Below are positions 44,501 through 54,741 of a stretch of 64,000 nucleotides of DNA, piece after piece (the first letter of the stretch is position 1; the number at the start of each line of letters is the position of its first letter). This DNA comes from Nymphaea colorata (lineage: Eukaryota > Streptophyta > Magnoliopsida > Nymphaeales > Nymphaeaceae). A program made the position numbers and the translations under genes. The DNA is taken from the NCBI RefSeq assembly GCF_008831285.2, contig NC_045138.2:39795115-39859114 (forward strand), read 5' to 3'. The notes beneath the pieces are model-generated. The model worked only from the letters and a program-made list of their open reading frames with translations, was not told where the DNA came from and did not search any database.

Positions 44501-45192
44501 GCCTAATGATGTACTATTTTAACTCACCAACAAGTTTTCAGGTTTCCTGTTCTGATCTGCTTGATGGAACTGTTCTAGTGTAGCAATTGCATGTACAGAA
44601 GTTATAATATTGTAGCAGTGTTTTCCTTGTCACATTTATTGACTACTATTCATGAAAAACGCACACGTTTATAAATACACATGCAAACATGTTACTAGGA
44701 AGCATCTCTATTTGTGAGGTTCCAAGCGGAAAACCCATTCCTTTTTGGAATTAACCATATGGTTGTGGTTTTCATTGTACAGAAAGCTAGGGTTTGACTG
44801 CGAAAATCAGGTGTGTGCATTTAAATAGGATTTTTTTGGACGATTGATTTTAAAATGTTTATGAGATCCTATCATTACATTAAAAATTAAAGAGCTTAAA
44901 ATTTAAGATGAAGTCTTCTGTCTACACATGGTTTATTTCATGAAAACACGTGGTTATGGCTTATGAAATTTTGCTGATGAGGTTTGGAACCTACTGTGTG
45001 ACAAAGCCTTCCCATATGCATAAACATAACCAAAAGACCCATTTTGAAGCCTTCCATTATATTCCATTGCAGGTGACAGTTGATTCTGTATTTGAAGATA
45101 AAGTAGGAAGGATTTTTGATCCAGCATCCTTGATCCATGCTCTTTCTGATCTAATACACGACTACAGAAGGACACATGATGATGTTACATAG
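26746..45192 (+). CDS. MEE18: CofD/YvcK-fold protein, orthologue of Arabidopsis MEE18 (start unresolved)
   Basis: The family shares the fold of the LPPG:Fo 2-phospho-L-lactate transferase CofD and bacterial YvcK; its activity in plants is not established. Arabidopsis MEE18 (At2g34090) is listed among maternal-effect embryo-arrest genes. Exons: (26799-26880), 28768-28884, 29019-29151, 30350-30446, 31085-31128, 34772-34928, 35094-35165, 37958-38041, 39965-40066, 40991-41038, 41275-41400, 42251-42343, 45073-45192; these give 424 codons. Landmarks are ALLVFSGGTAFNGVVEELKR, HVLPVSDDGGSTAEIVRVLG, GPAVGDIRSRCLRLSDEST, YRETIRAFLVYFQNQ, GSIGNFFFAGARIFFQSLDA, TTNDRLTLGCELWDGT, IIYAMGSLFTSVCPSL and LNGSHDRETAGLSASGFVTA. 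The GGT and DDGG motifs fit the nucleotide/phosphate site of the family. The first exon is in doubt: the frame leading into LLVFSGG has a stop at 26775-26777 and no ATG, while the ATG at 26746 is in another frame. A plastid transit peptide is plausible but unproven. Confidence 0.85.
30638..30668. repeat. AT microsatellite in a CofD-like gene intron
   Basis: A run of about 15 AT units lies between the exons ending at 30446 and starting at 31085. Confidence 0.95.
31841..31880. repeat. Perfect hairpin in intron 5 of the CofD-like gene
   Basis: GCTAGCTCCAGCGGCTAG (31841-31858), a CTTT loop, then CTAGCTGTTGGAGCTAGC (31863-31880). As RNA it forms an 18-bp stem with two G-U pairs and one mismatch. 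A second imperfect foldback follows directly (about 31898-31925, with CTCCTCT and AGAGGGC arms). Just downstream is a possible AATAAA signal (TTCAATAAAG, about 31989). It may be the end of a degraded transposable element. Confidence 0.75.
32560..34136 (-). mobile_element. Ty1-copia retrotransposon relic (LTR edge, primer site and gag remnant)
   Basis: Read on the minus strand, the LTR edge ends in CA just before TGGTATCAAAGC (33890-33901 on plus), a match to the initiator-Met tRNA primer site used by Ty1-copia elements. Farther on, 32979-32818 encodes a Gag start (MADSQIQSSE) with the family motif KLDDTNYAMW. A second Gag segment in about 32802-32585 includes TTARKI then DTLHDAYSHE, with a stop codon where the conserved Trp is expected. 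No protease, integrase or reverse transcriptase follows, so it is a truncated, dead copy. It lies in intron 5 of the CofD-like gene, antisense to that gene. The LTR extends right from 33902 to near the AT repeat; its outer end is not clear. Confidence 0.82.
34137..34217. repeat. Long AT microsatellite (about 81 bp)
   Basis: About forty uninterrupted AT units sit at the right edge of the Ty1-copia relic. Such a tract is highly variable and can extrude a cruciform. Confidence 0.97.
36400..37115. mobile_element. Possible short element with inverted ends in intron 7 of the CofD-like gene
   Basis: The left side has GATGGGTGTGGGTACAAGTG (about 36443). The right side has the complement-like CCACACCCATACTTGTGTCA (about 37041). 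Both belong to the same CACCC/GGGTG repeat type seen at 660-1160. The exact ends and any target duplication were not found, so this is tentative. Confidence 0.35.
38514..38547. repeat. AT/GT compound microsatellite
   Basis: An AT run passes into a GT run, followed by a CT run near 38558-38571, inside intron 8 of the CofD-like gene. The sequence around 38583-38815 also holds two diverged copies of a segment with GATCTTGTTTTTCTTAATAT. Confidence 0.9.
43667..43760. mobile_element. 94-bp miniature element with terminal inverted repeats (hAT-like)
   Basis: The left end CAGTCGTGGAGCCA and right end TGGCTCCACCACTG are inverted repeats matching at 13 of 14 positions. The CAGTGG-GGAGCCA terminus is the same as in the copies at 54.1 and 58.5 kb. 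It lies in the last intron of the CofD-like gene. It codes for nothing, so it would depend on a transposase elsewhere. Confidence 0.72.
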
Positions 45193-46716
45193 AAGGCATT
45201 CAAGAGCCAAGAATAGAAGGAAACTGTGATCAAACTTATCTGGCTGAAAATAGTTTCTTGAGTACGACACTTTCACATCGGTAACGGTGTTTCATTCTTA
45301 TTGTTGTTCCTCAGTGTTATCCACGTCGTCCTTGTCTGATTTATTCTGCCATTATCGTGCCATTCTTTCAGTCACTACAAAGGTTTGTCTGAAATTTTTT
45401 TCGATCGAGACATGATCGTTATAAGATGGACGCTGCTGGTGTGGCATTTCATGCATGCATGCGCACTTGGGCGTGCGCACCAGGGATGACTATGTTGTAC
45501 CATGTAAATGCCTAATCCATGTGAACCATCTGTTGGAAAAGGAACAATAAGCAGATACAATTCGGTCCAACTCCTCGCAAAGTTTATGGAGTGGAAAGAT
45601 CCTTAGTGAGCTTGTTAGAATATAAGTAAAACGTTTTTGCAATTTTATATTTAAGTTTCCTGTGCATCTCTGCGTGTTGGAGCTGTTGGATCTTGAGGGT
45701 ATATGCATGGAAGAGAAGTATATAGTTTTTGATGACATGAAAAGACTTTTGTTTGTCAGACTATAAAAATATTATTATTTGTTAAAGATAACATGCTTAT
45801 TAATTTGCTGATATTTATGTGCCCTTATAAAGCTAGAAATTAATGGTTCACAGCGCGTTATGATACATAATCCAGATGCCTTATTAATTCATTTTTCAAA
45901 TTTAAGAGGCAAACTCGTGAAACTCTATAATCGCAAACAAATTTTTAAGCGAGGAAAATTTAAAGCATTGTAGAATTTGATCAGTTGGCCATTCGCTCAT
46001 TTAGAAAGAAGGGCAGCGTCATCATTTTTATAGATGTACCGTCCTTACGTCGACTTGATGATTCAGAGAACTTCCGATGCCAATCTGCTGGGAGAGCCTT
46101 CTCCATCTTTATTCAGAAAGTATGAAAGAATTAACAAACACAGTTACACAGACCTGAAAAATCATCCAGAGAATGATTCAGCGAACTTGAGCAAGCAAAA
46201 GAACTTGAGCACTGAAAACGCGAGCCATCTATAATACTATACTCTCTGAATCGGGTGCATTCAACACGGAAGTGCACGCTCGATCTAGTCTAGAAAAAGC
46301 CAAGGCAAGAACCGAAATCAAAAGAGAAAGTCAAGACGACCTAACAGTGGGATCACATGGTAAAACGTTCATTCGGGAGAAGAAGATTGGAGCTATTTTC
46401 TCTGAACCATTTACAGAAAGAGTTTCTTGGAACATTTTTACCACTCTCTTCCACGTTCTCGTACACGAAATCAATGTTCTTCTGCACATTTTCGATTTAG
46501 CAGTTCAAGTGACAGATGAAGCAAATGCCAACGGAAGGAATGCAGAATGATTTGAAAAATTCAGTATAAACCAGAAATGACAGAATTCAGGAGACAAGGA
46601 AAAAGCGAAACCAATAAGCACCTTATATGGACCAACGTTGACAAGACAGAAAGAATCCAACTACAATTGCTTGGAAGAAAACTAAAAATTGAAGCTTCAG
46701 ACTGGGCACTACTTGA
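45193..46716. other. Convergent intergenic region between the CofD-like and bL34c genes
   Basis: The two genes end facing each other. The 3' UTRs must lie here. Open frames at 46034-46234, 46272-46550 and 46577-46909 (+) match no family I know, and the last is antisense to the bL34c coding sequence. No repeat or RNA gene is evident. Confidence 0.55.
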
Positions 46717-48212
46717 TCAAGATCTCTTCCCGCTATTAGGATTGGACTTGGTGCAAAGGACTTTCCGGCCTTTCGCACGTCTTCGTTTCAATACAGCCCT
46801 TCCAGTAGCTGTTCTCATTCGACGGCGAAAGCCATGGGTGCGAGCTAGTGATTTCCTCGATCTGGATCTCTTGGTTTGGCACAAAGCAGCTTTCCCAGCT
46901 CTAACCTGAAGAGTGCGACTCTTCTCCACAACTTTGTTGAAATTCAAATTAATTGTCAAGGACAGGCCTGCATACGAGGTAGAAACAATTTTAGAGGCCA
47001 TTCAAGATAACCTACCTTATTTTCATGCTCGGACACATCATTCATACGCGTGTGGAAAAGTAACGACATTCACGGCTAAGCTCTTAAACGGGGCTTATTT
47101 TCTGAGACAAAAAGAAAGAAAAAGAGAACATAGAACAGATGATACAATTTGAACAAAAGAAAGAATCCTGAAACATGAACTTTCTGGACTCTCCGAACAT
47201 TAAGATAATTCGAAATGCACTCTCCTCTAGTCGAGAACCGTCTAGTTTTTTCTGCCACAGAAGAATAACTCATCGATGAATGAAGAAAACAGCAAATTTT
47301 TGTCCAGCTCTACTATGTATAGTTGCATTTCACATTCACATGCGTGCTAAATAGCTTAGACATGATAAGAAAGAGCTTAACTGCCAGGATATCTTATTCC
47401 AAGAATGTGATTGTGTCGGTAGTACATAACTAGCCTTTTCTCCACAAAATAAAATTCATACAGCTCTCCAAGCCGTAGGTTTGTAATAGCCATCCAAAAT
47501 CTCATGCTCTAGTTAAGACATATTCAATCAAAAGAGAGAAATGGAACTTCATTTTCTGTGGCACATTGGAACATGTTGGGTGGTGGAAAATCAAGTAAAA
47601 GCAACTGTGCAATTCAATGTTCATAAAAAAAAAAAAGAACCATGCTATAGGTGCAGATGCGACTGGCATTTGGTCTGAATCTTATTAAGATGATTACCAA
47701 CAAAAGAAAGAAAAAACGAATACGATGGTAGCTGCCAAACTAACCGCGCTCAACATTTACAAACATTTGCACCATAGCATTGCATTGCCCAAAAAATCTT
47801 ATATAGCCCCCATAAATCAGAAAGAGAAGGGGAAGACCAAAACCCACTGAAATTTCCGTCTTGAAAAACCCAAGGACCACCAAATTCGAAAAGATGAACG
47901 GGGTATTGCGGCAAGAGAGCTCTCAGTCCATCAATAAGTCAATGGGATCTTGAAAATAAGATGTGGAAGATAAAGGAGAAAGAGGAGAAAAGCAAAGAGG
48001 AGAATGGGCGTCTACTGGGTACCTGAGAATGAGGAGGACGATGACCGCAAGGAGAGAGACGTGGAGGGAACAAAGGAAGAGCCGAGCCCGGAGGAGGAGG
48101 AGGAGGTGGAGCAGGGCAGCGCTGCGGCCTTCGGAGGAGAGGCCGTCCTGGTGAGGAGAGGGAGAGAGGCCATTGCTGGTGGTGGGCGAGCGAGCGTCAA
48201 AGAGACCGCCAT
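46717..48212 (-). CDS. RPL34: Plastid 50S ribosomal protein bL34c (two exons)
   Basis: bL34 is a small basic protein of the large ribosomal subunit, here the nuclear-encoded plastid form. Exon 1 is 48212-48023 and exon 2 is 46967-46717; phases close and give 146 aa. Exon 1 encodes a Ser/Thr/Ala-rich transit peptide with no acidic residues in its first part (from MAVSLTLARPPPAM to SSSSFSG). Exon 2 encodes the mature protein: AGKAALCQTKRSRSRKSLAR, then THGFRRRMRTATGRAVLKRR and KSNPNSGKRS, the hallmark of plastid bL34. An internal ATG at 48173 (MASLPLLTRT) is an alternative start giving 133 aa; I chose the upstream one for its ATGGCG context and more usual length. The intron is 1,055 bp and separates targeting sequence from mature protein. 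Confidence 0.93.
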
Positions 48213-50696
48213 TCTTCCTCCTCTTTGTCTACATGACCCTCGCGGGCTAATGGCCCGTTTTCTTTTGGTTGAGGATAAGGCCCCTCCCTCTCGCTCCCTA
48301 CGTAAATGGATCGGATATAATGCATTACCGATTCGATTTTGAATCCATTTGGTCGAATTTGATAAAAGAAACTGAATCGGATTTGGTCCACTACGTAGTT
48401 TCATATTCGAATCCGAGTTTGGCAGATGAGATGTAAGATTCAGAGACCTGATAAAAGTTCAACAGGGGTTACATATAAATTTCAATTCTTATGCTAGTGA
48501 GATCTCGATCAAATTTTAAAAAATAAAATCCGAATCTAAATCCATTTATGTAAGATCTGCTTAAGCTAAATTCGGTACGCGATCCATGTGCTTATATAAA
48601 ATTTAAGATTAAAGTCCTTGTCCTTTTAGACTCGTGTAGTTTGACTTACTAATCTGAATTTGACGATTCCTTTCCTATTCTTCTAGCTTTAAAAGTATTT
48701 CATATAGATTTTATGTTAATTTTTTCGAAAAATGCTTAAAGGACCAGAACATTTGTAGCTTCTGAACATAGAGATGAAACTAGTCAGCTAAATTACTAAG
48801 AGAAACTGTATAGAAGAACCCGTGAGCTCGAATTCTTTTGATTCAACCATTTTATGTTAACTTAGCCATATGTTTCATACTAACTAATGAATTAATCACG
48901 AAACATATCCTTGGCACTCAAAAACTCCTTTCTGAAACTCCGGAATGATAAGAATAACCAAGTGAATGAATATCTAGGTTGCCCTTTTATAAACCAAAAT
49001 GTAGAGAAAATGCATAAAATATTTGTTGGTGTAAGAAAAAGATGCTTAAATTTAAATTTCTTTCCTTTAACCGCCTAATCAAATTGCACATAGAAGAGGC
49101 GGCTGAAAGAAAGTAAAAATTTAAGCACATTTTTGTTAAACCACCACAGCTCGCACGTCTTTTTGTCAAAATTATTTTATGAATATATACTTTTTATCAT
49201 TCTGTATATATGAAACTTTTTTTAAAAAAAATTGTAGAACACATCGGTGGATTGGGAGACTCGGGTGTTAAGGTATTTCACTTGTGATGGTGGAATGTGC
49301 TTCAACCACCTAATGACATGCATACTATACTAAAGCATGGTGTCAGGTGGTTGAACTATTTCACCATCAAAGGTGAAATGCCCTAATAAATAACCTACTC
49401 CTGTACATTGGCCCTTGAAAATGAAAGAAAGAACCCACTTATCTCTGGTGCGCTTTGTAATAAGCGTTCTACAATATAAATATATAAATATTCAGATGAC
49501 TTTTGTTTTGTTCTTCATAACTGTCATTTGAAACTTAGTAGGCAATATATACCTATACATTTGGGATCATTGAAAATTTTGTCGCTTGAAGTGTTTTTGA
49601 ATCTCGACAACTCAGCTTAGAGAAGCAGTCATGAAAGGGGTTGTCTTACAGACAGCCACTCACTCCATTAACAGAGATAGAAAACCAAAAGCCAACCTGA
49701 CCCTTAACAAAAACTGACCAGGAACAGAATGAACAATGACTCCCCACAAAAACTGCTCCAGTCTGGATTCCTTCTCCGACCCTCTTGAACCTGCTTCAAT
49801 CCAATCGATCTCTAATGTCATAATATGAATCAAGTCCCCATATTCTTTATGAAATGATAGAATTTTCTGTAGCACCCTCATTTCTGCTTCTTGGGAATAA
49901 GATCCCATTCTTCTCGTGCATGCAATATGCTTCTTCTCTCGCAGTCCATTGTAGCTAATTCCAGCTACATTAGTCACCTCATCAACCCTCACCTTACTGA
50001 TGTGAATGAAAATTTCTTTGGAATGATCCTGTCTCTTGCCTTGACAATGAAGCCCTGTCCTCAACCAGAGCTTGGCAGCATGCTGTTCTGCGGGAGAAAT
50101 TTTCACACCTTAGAAGGTGTCACCTTGCAAGATCTCCATATTGTGATGGCAGCCAGAGTCTTCATGTCAATCAATCCGATATCAATCATGAACACATCTG
50201 TTTCTGTGGCACCACAGCTTCCAGCACCTTATAAAGGAAGCTACTTTCCAACACTTGGACAACCAACCCTTACTTTTGACTCTCTGCATGCATTTCTGGA
50301 GCCACAGGTCCTTCCTCCAATTTTCAGTGCAGGCTCTCCCGCTACATCTTCTCCACCACGAGCCCTCCATGAATTCGTGCTCTTGAGCTGAGATGAATAC
50401 ACTGTGAGACATCCTGTCTACCATTCAAACACGATCCTAGTATTCTCCACTCATCGTAAAATGTGTAATTCGACGACTCTTTTGGCACTCAAAGTCTCTT
50501 TTCAAGGCAGACCAGATATTATATTGATCACTTGACAAATTAAAAGACCAACAACAACACAACATGTGATGAGCCGGTGGCCATAGGACGTGAACCAAGC
50601 GCGTCAAAAGGGTCTAGACCAAGTTTCACCCTGCATGGCATTCGGGCTTCACCTTTAAATTAATCACATTGAAAAAACAGTCGGAGGTAGCAGTTG
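48213..50696. other. Intergenic region between bL34c and tRNA-Thr
   Basis: The left part is the bL34c promoter. An inverted-repeat element lies at 49028-49145. Overlapping open frames at 49660-50106 (-), 49891-50391 (+) and 50182-50424 (-) are up to 166 codons long. None resembles a family I recognise; they may be chance or a decayed gene. Confidence 0.45.
49028..49145. mobile_element. Foldback miniature element, copy 1
   Basis: The left arm contains GATGCTTAAATTT, TTTCTTTCCTTTAA and CCGCCT. The right arm contains AGGCGG, CTGAAAGAAAG and AAATTTAAGCACA, in mirror order. The arms are about 47 bp each with a centre of about 20 bp, so the whole unit folds into a long hairpin. A related unit is at 63319-63405. 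Confidence 0.75.
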
Positions 50697-50770
50697 GCTT
50701 TCATAGCTCAGTTGGTTAGAGCACCCGTTTAGTAAGCGGGAGGTCTTGAGTTCGAATCTCAATGAAAGCA
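50697..50770 (+). tRNA. trnT-AGT: tRNA-Thr (anticodon AGT)
   Basis: A full cloverleaf is visible. The acceptor stem pairs GCTTTCA with TGAAAGC plus discriminator A. The D arm is GCTC-AGTTGGTTA-GAGC. The anticodon stem is CCCGT/GCGGG around loop TTAGTAA with anticodon AGT, which decodes Thr ACU (and ACC as inosine). The T arm is TTGAG-TTCGAAT-CTCAA. There is no intron and CCA is not encoded, as expected for a nuclear tRNA. Internal A and B boxes (TAGCTCAGTTGG, GAGTTCGAATC) are present. No T-run lies directly after the gene; the first clear one is near 50877. Confidence 0.96.
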
Positions 50771-51095
50771 TTCCTCTGTTGCACTCTCCATCGGTTCGTC
50801 CACTCCTGCCGCTTTGGAGCGAAGAAGAAGAACTGGTGCATGACGAAGGGCCGTCATTTACCAACTTATGTAAATCTTTTTGCAATGCACAAATAATTGT
50901 GCATCATCATGGCGGCTCTCTTCTTCATGGTGGCTTCTTTTGTTCTCGTCTATCGATCGCTTCCAAGGATGTAAAAGAATGTATCCATTATGCTTATTTT
51001 TGTGTGCTCTTTCTTCTGTTTGTGCGAAGTTCCAGAAAATTTGGTTTCATGGCATTTCAACTATCGAAGTTTGCACCAATTACATCCCCAACCTT

Positions 51096-51434
51096 CAACA
51101 ATTTTGATCTTCATCTTATTCAAATCATCCATCCTTCATTCTTAATTTGTTGATCTTGGGGTTTGTAATCAACAATTTTGATCTTCATCTTATTCAAATC
51201 ATCCATCCTTCATTCTTAATTTGTTGATCTTGGGGTTTGTAATCAACAATTTTGATCTTCATCTTATTCAAATCATCCATCCTTCATTCTTAATTTGTTG
51301 ATCTTGGGGTTTGTAATCAACAATTTTGATCTTCATCTTATTCAAATCATCCATCCTTCATTCTTAATTTGTTGATCTTGGGGGTTGTAATCAACAATTT
51401 TGATCTTCATCTTATTCAAATCATCCATCCTTCA
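51096..51434. repeat. Tandem array of a 74-bp unit, about 4.6 copies
   Basis: Units start at 51096, 51170, 51244, 51318 and 51392 with CAACAATTTTGATCTTCATC. They contain CAAATCATCCATCCTTCATT and end with TTGTTGATCTTGGGGTTTGT or a one-base variant (GGGGGTTGT in the fourth). The last unit breaks off at CATCCTTCAA. Near-identity of the copies indicates recent expansion. Confidence 0.95.
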
Positions 51435-52045
51435 ACCAAGATCTCTTTAAGATCCTTAAGGTTGTATTTATTGACCGTGTATCTGAGATCTGTGCTGATA
51501 TGAGATTATAGGTACTTAGATCCATGGATTTAAGGTTGGACCCTTCCACCATACCTGACCTTAAATTCATGGTTTTTAAAACATGTAGCACACACCTTTT
51601 TTATGCAGCCTCGAATCTTAAGCTATCAAACGCAACCTAAGTAAATGCGTTAGCTGCAGCCACTACAATTGTCATCGGTGCTATACAACTACTCTCTCCT
51701 TCTGCTGACTACCAAGCAGCAACTAAGACATTGTGATTAGGGAACATGCAATAGCCTAATGAAAATGTTTGACAATAATAACAGCTTCTACGAATCTATC
51801 CTAAAAATTGAGACCGATTCATAAAAAAAGTTTGTTACTATTCTCATAATCAAGTGACACTAGTATGCACTTATGATAGGCTGATTTTCCCTATTAGAAT
51901 AAATTTCCTACCAAGTGTTCCCTTCAACTTCTCAACACCAAATTTATGGCAGTTTCCCAGAATTAGTCCTCGAAGCAGCTTTGCATAGAGTTTGTGTGGT
52001 AGTCAAATTTTTAATTGCTATTTTCTTTTTGGGTTTATATATATA

Positions 52046-52079
<34 letters not shown>

Positions 52080-52084
52080 ATACA

Positions 52085-52250
52085 CAGAGGGTAGAGCTGG
52101 GGGCGGCAGGGGCCATGCCTCCAACTTAAAATTTTGAAAAATTAAATTTTACACATTAAAATTTTAACAAATGTTAGTTTGGCCCCTGTAAAACTTTAAA
52201 AAAATACAGGTTAGCCCTTGAAAAAAGTTTTGAGAAATTTTATTCAGTGA
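52085..52250. mobile_element. Degenerate hAT-like miniature element, left end clear
   Basis: It starts CAGAGGGTAGAGCTGGGGGC, then GGCAGGGGCCATGCCTCC, then AT-rich sequence with repeated AAAATTTT. This is the same order as in the 58.5-kb copy. The right terminal repeat is not clear. Confidence 0.55.
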
Positions 52251-53979
52251 GTTGTATAACTGTTCCTTCCCCACCCCTGCATGCATATATCATGAAGAGA
52301 TAGGAATAAATATCTAGGTTCACAAGTTTGCATTTGTTAGATCGAATTATGCATGCTTTATAAAGAAGAGATAGACATACATATCTACGTTGACAAGTTC
52401 GCAGTTGTAAGATCCAAATTTGCATCACCGCAATTACAAACTTAAAGTTCAGACAATTACTTTTATTAAATACTCCTTGTTTATATATCAATGAGAGAAT
52501 AATAGAGAGTTATACATGTCCATACAACTGTAAAAGTTGTCAATGTATGCAAATGTGTCTATTGAATGCTCTTTCCTCATCATTCAATGAAGAAAACAAT
52601 TAAGAAGGTTCATCTTCAAATCATTGAGACAAAAAATGAGTTGTCTTGGGATACATACCTTTGCAAGGTATGTGACATTAAAGTTGCAAGCAACGTGGAT
52701 CATATATGATTGTGACATTTGAGCCGCAAGTGATTTAGTGTAACAACCCAACCAAATCTTTGATTGAACTTGGGCTCATGAATTGACAGATCTCAACTTG
52801 TCTCGTAGCAGTTTTGGTTTCAACCAGCAAAAAGTTAGAAAACAGAACAACCAACTGTTTAACAACCTTTTTTTACAAAGTCCGTAAAATTTTTCACAAT
52901 CTTAGATATAAGACTAAACTTTTCAAAGTAAGGTGTTTCATTTAGATCTAGCGCACATATCCTTTGTTAATAAGGAAAATACACTTAATTTGAAGAAACT
53001 TCATGAGTCTAAATAAAAAGTTTGAGCTTATTATTACCTTCAACTCCAAAAGAAAATGATAGTTTTAACTGTGCTAACAAAACAATAATACTGGTAGATA
53101 AGATGTCTCTTTCTACTTTTGAGTAGATAAATGACAACTTTTGTTCAATTCTGATCAGAAAAAAAGCGCATTTCCTACTGCTAAGCGTTTGCACAAAATG
53201 CAATAATCTTATTCCACTGACAATTTCTCAATTTTATGGGATTATTTTGGTATTTGACAAGAAAGCAAGCAAAATACAAAATGCACCAACTTTTTTTTCC
53301 CTCTTTTGGCATAGTCGGTTTGAAAGACACTTTCTACGACATGTTCCCGGTGTTTTACTAGAGGGTATTTAGGTAATTTTACAACACAAAAAGTTTCCTA
53401 GTTCCATTTCTTACTCTTCCTTCAAATCTACGTGACTTGTAAAAAGTTGAAACGAATAGTAAAAAAACTTGCCAAATTTACATAAGACCGCTTTTCACCA
53501 AGTAATTAAGAGGTTTTTCTTTTTTTTTTTTTGAGAAAAAACTCATGAGTTCCCTAACATTAAAAAAAAAAATTAAAAAAAATTCTAAGAAAAGGACAAA
53601 ATATAATGTTAATTTTATATCGTGTGTTTATGCAAGGGACAACGTGCGTGGATTTCAGTGGGGGCTTTGACAGGCAGATCCAACTTCACGCCATCATTAT
53701 TAACTTATCATTTTATATTTTAGTGGCACCAAGTCTTGACATGGATAGTTTTTACCTTTAGTGGCGTTTTTATGAAGACTGATTCGTCTGTAGTGTACTG
53801 TCCAAGGAGCAGGTCGGTCAAGGTTTTAAGTGGGCCGGGTCCTAAACTAACCACAAAACCATAAGATGATAAAATGAAAAAAAAAATTGGATTTTCAGTT
53901 CGAAAATGAAATTTTTTATTGATGGCTTATCTAGTCTTTTGCTTCAATCTTATTTTTTTTTTCTTTTATTTGTCCTCAC

Positions 53980-54080
53980 AAAGATGAAAAGGAATGGCTG
54001 GAATGATGTAGCTGGTCGAGTTAAGGCCATCGCTGATGCTGATGCAGCCTATATTCTCGAAGACAAGGACGGGTTACGGC
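53980..54080 (+). pseudogene. Short coding-like fragment cut off by a miniature element
   Basis: The plus-strand frame reads MKRNGWNDVAGRVKAIADAD followed by AAYILEDKDGLRLL. Its balanced amino-acid use and GC content differ from the AT-rich flanks. A hAT-like element begins at 54081 and the similarity to coding sequence stops there. I do not recognise the parent family. It may be an exon remnant of a duplicated gene, or chance. Confidence 0.3.
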
Positions 54081-54258
54081 TACTGGCGGAGCAAAAATTT
54101 TTTTTTGAAGGGGCACTAATCCACAAATTTTCATACTTGAAGGGATGCTTACATGTATCACAAAGTAAATATTAGAAGACCTCAATGTAAAAATAAAAAA
54201 AAATTGAGGAGCTGGTGTGGGCAACTGACCGCACCAGTTTATATGTGACTCCGCCACT
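54081..54258. mobile_element. hAT-like miniature element with inverted ends
   Basis: The left end TACTGGCGGAGCAAAA and right end GTGACTCCGCCACTGG are imperfect inverted repeats. The interior is AT-rich with CACCAG/CTGGTG arms near the right side. It belongs to the same family as 43667-43760 and 58530-58703. Confidence 0.65.
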
Positions 54259-54549
54259 GGTTCAGACTATTGTGTGAGAGGGGGGACGTTGTTAACCTTT
54301 TATTATAGTGGAAAATTGACAAGAAATGATATTTATGAATTTGTTATTACATTATTCCACACGGTGAAAACTAATCCAGATCTCTTTAATCACATTAAAC
54401 AGACAGTTCCAATGGGTTTCAGAATTTTGCTATTTTTTGTGTCTGTATCGAGGAGGTGCTATCATCCGAACGTATAGAATCAAATTATTTAAGATGCCAT
54501 TGAACGGCTTGAACTCGACTAGGCTCGTGTGCAATGCTAGACATAGAAA

Positions 54550-54741
54550 CAGGGCAGAGCTAAGTGGGGTCCGGCATGGGACCTTGCTCCACCTTAAAAA
54601 AAAAAAAAAAATTCAAAAACTTACATGTAAATTTTAGAAAATTTTATTTTTTTTATATAAAAATTTTTCAAAAATATTTGAGCCATTATCAAAATTTAGA
54701 AACTTTAATTCGGTCTCTATAATAAAAAATTTATGGCTCTG
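54550..54741. mobile_element. hAT-like miniature element
   Basis: It begins CAGGGCAGAGCTAAGTGGGG and ends TTATGGCTCTG, with an AT-rich interior containing a run of A and repeated AAATTTT. It is another member of the family described at 58530-58703. Confidence 0.6.

Noticed and set aside
48004-48342. Glu/Arg-rich plus-strand frame
   Set aside because: It is the antisense of the bL34c transit-peptide exon.
51096-51434. CRISPR-like array
   Set aside because: Units are direct tandem copies with no unique spacers, in a plant nuclear sequence; it is a minisatellite.
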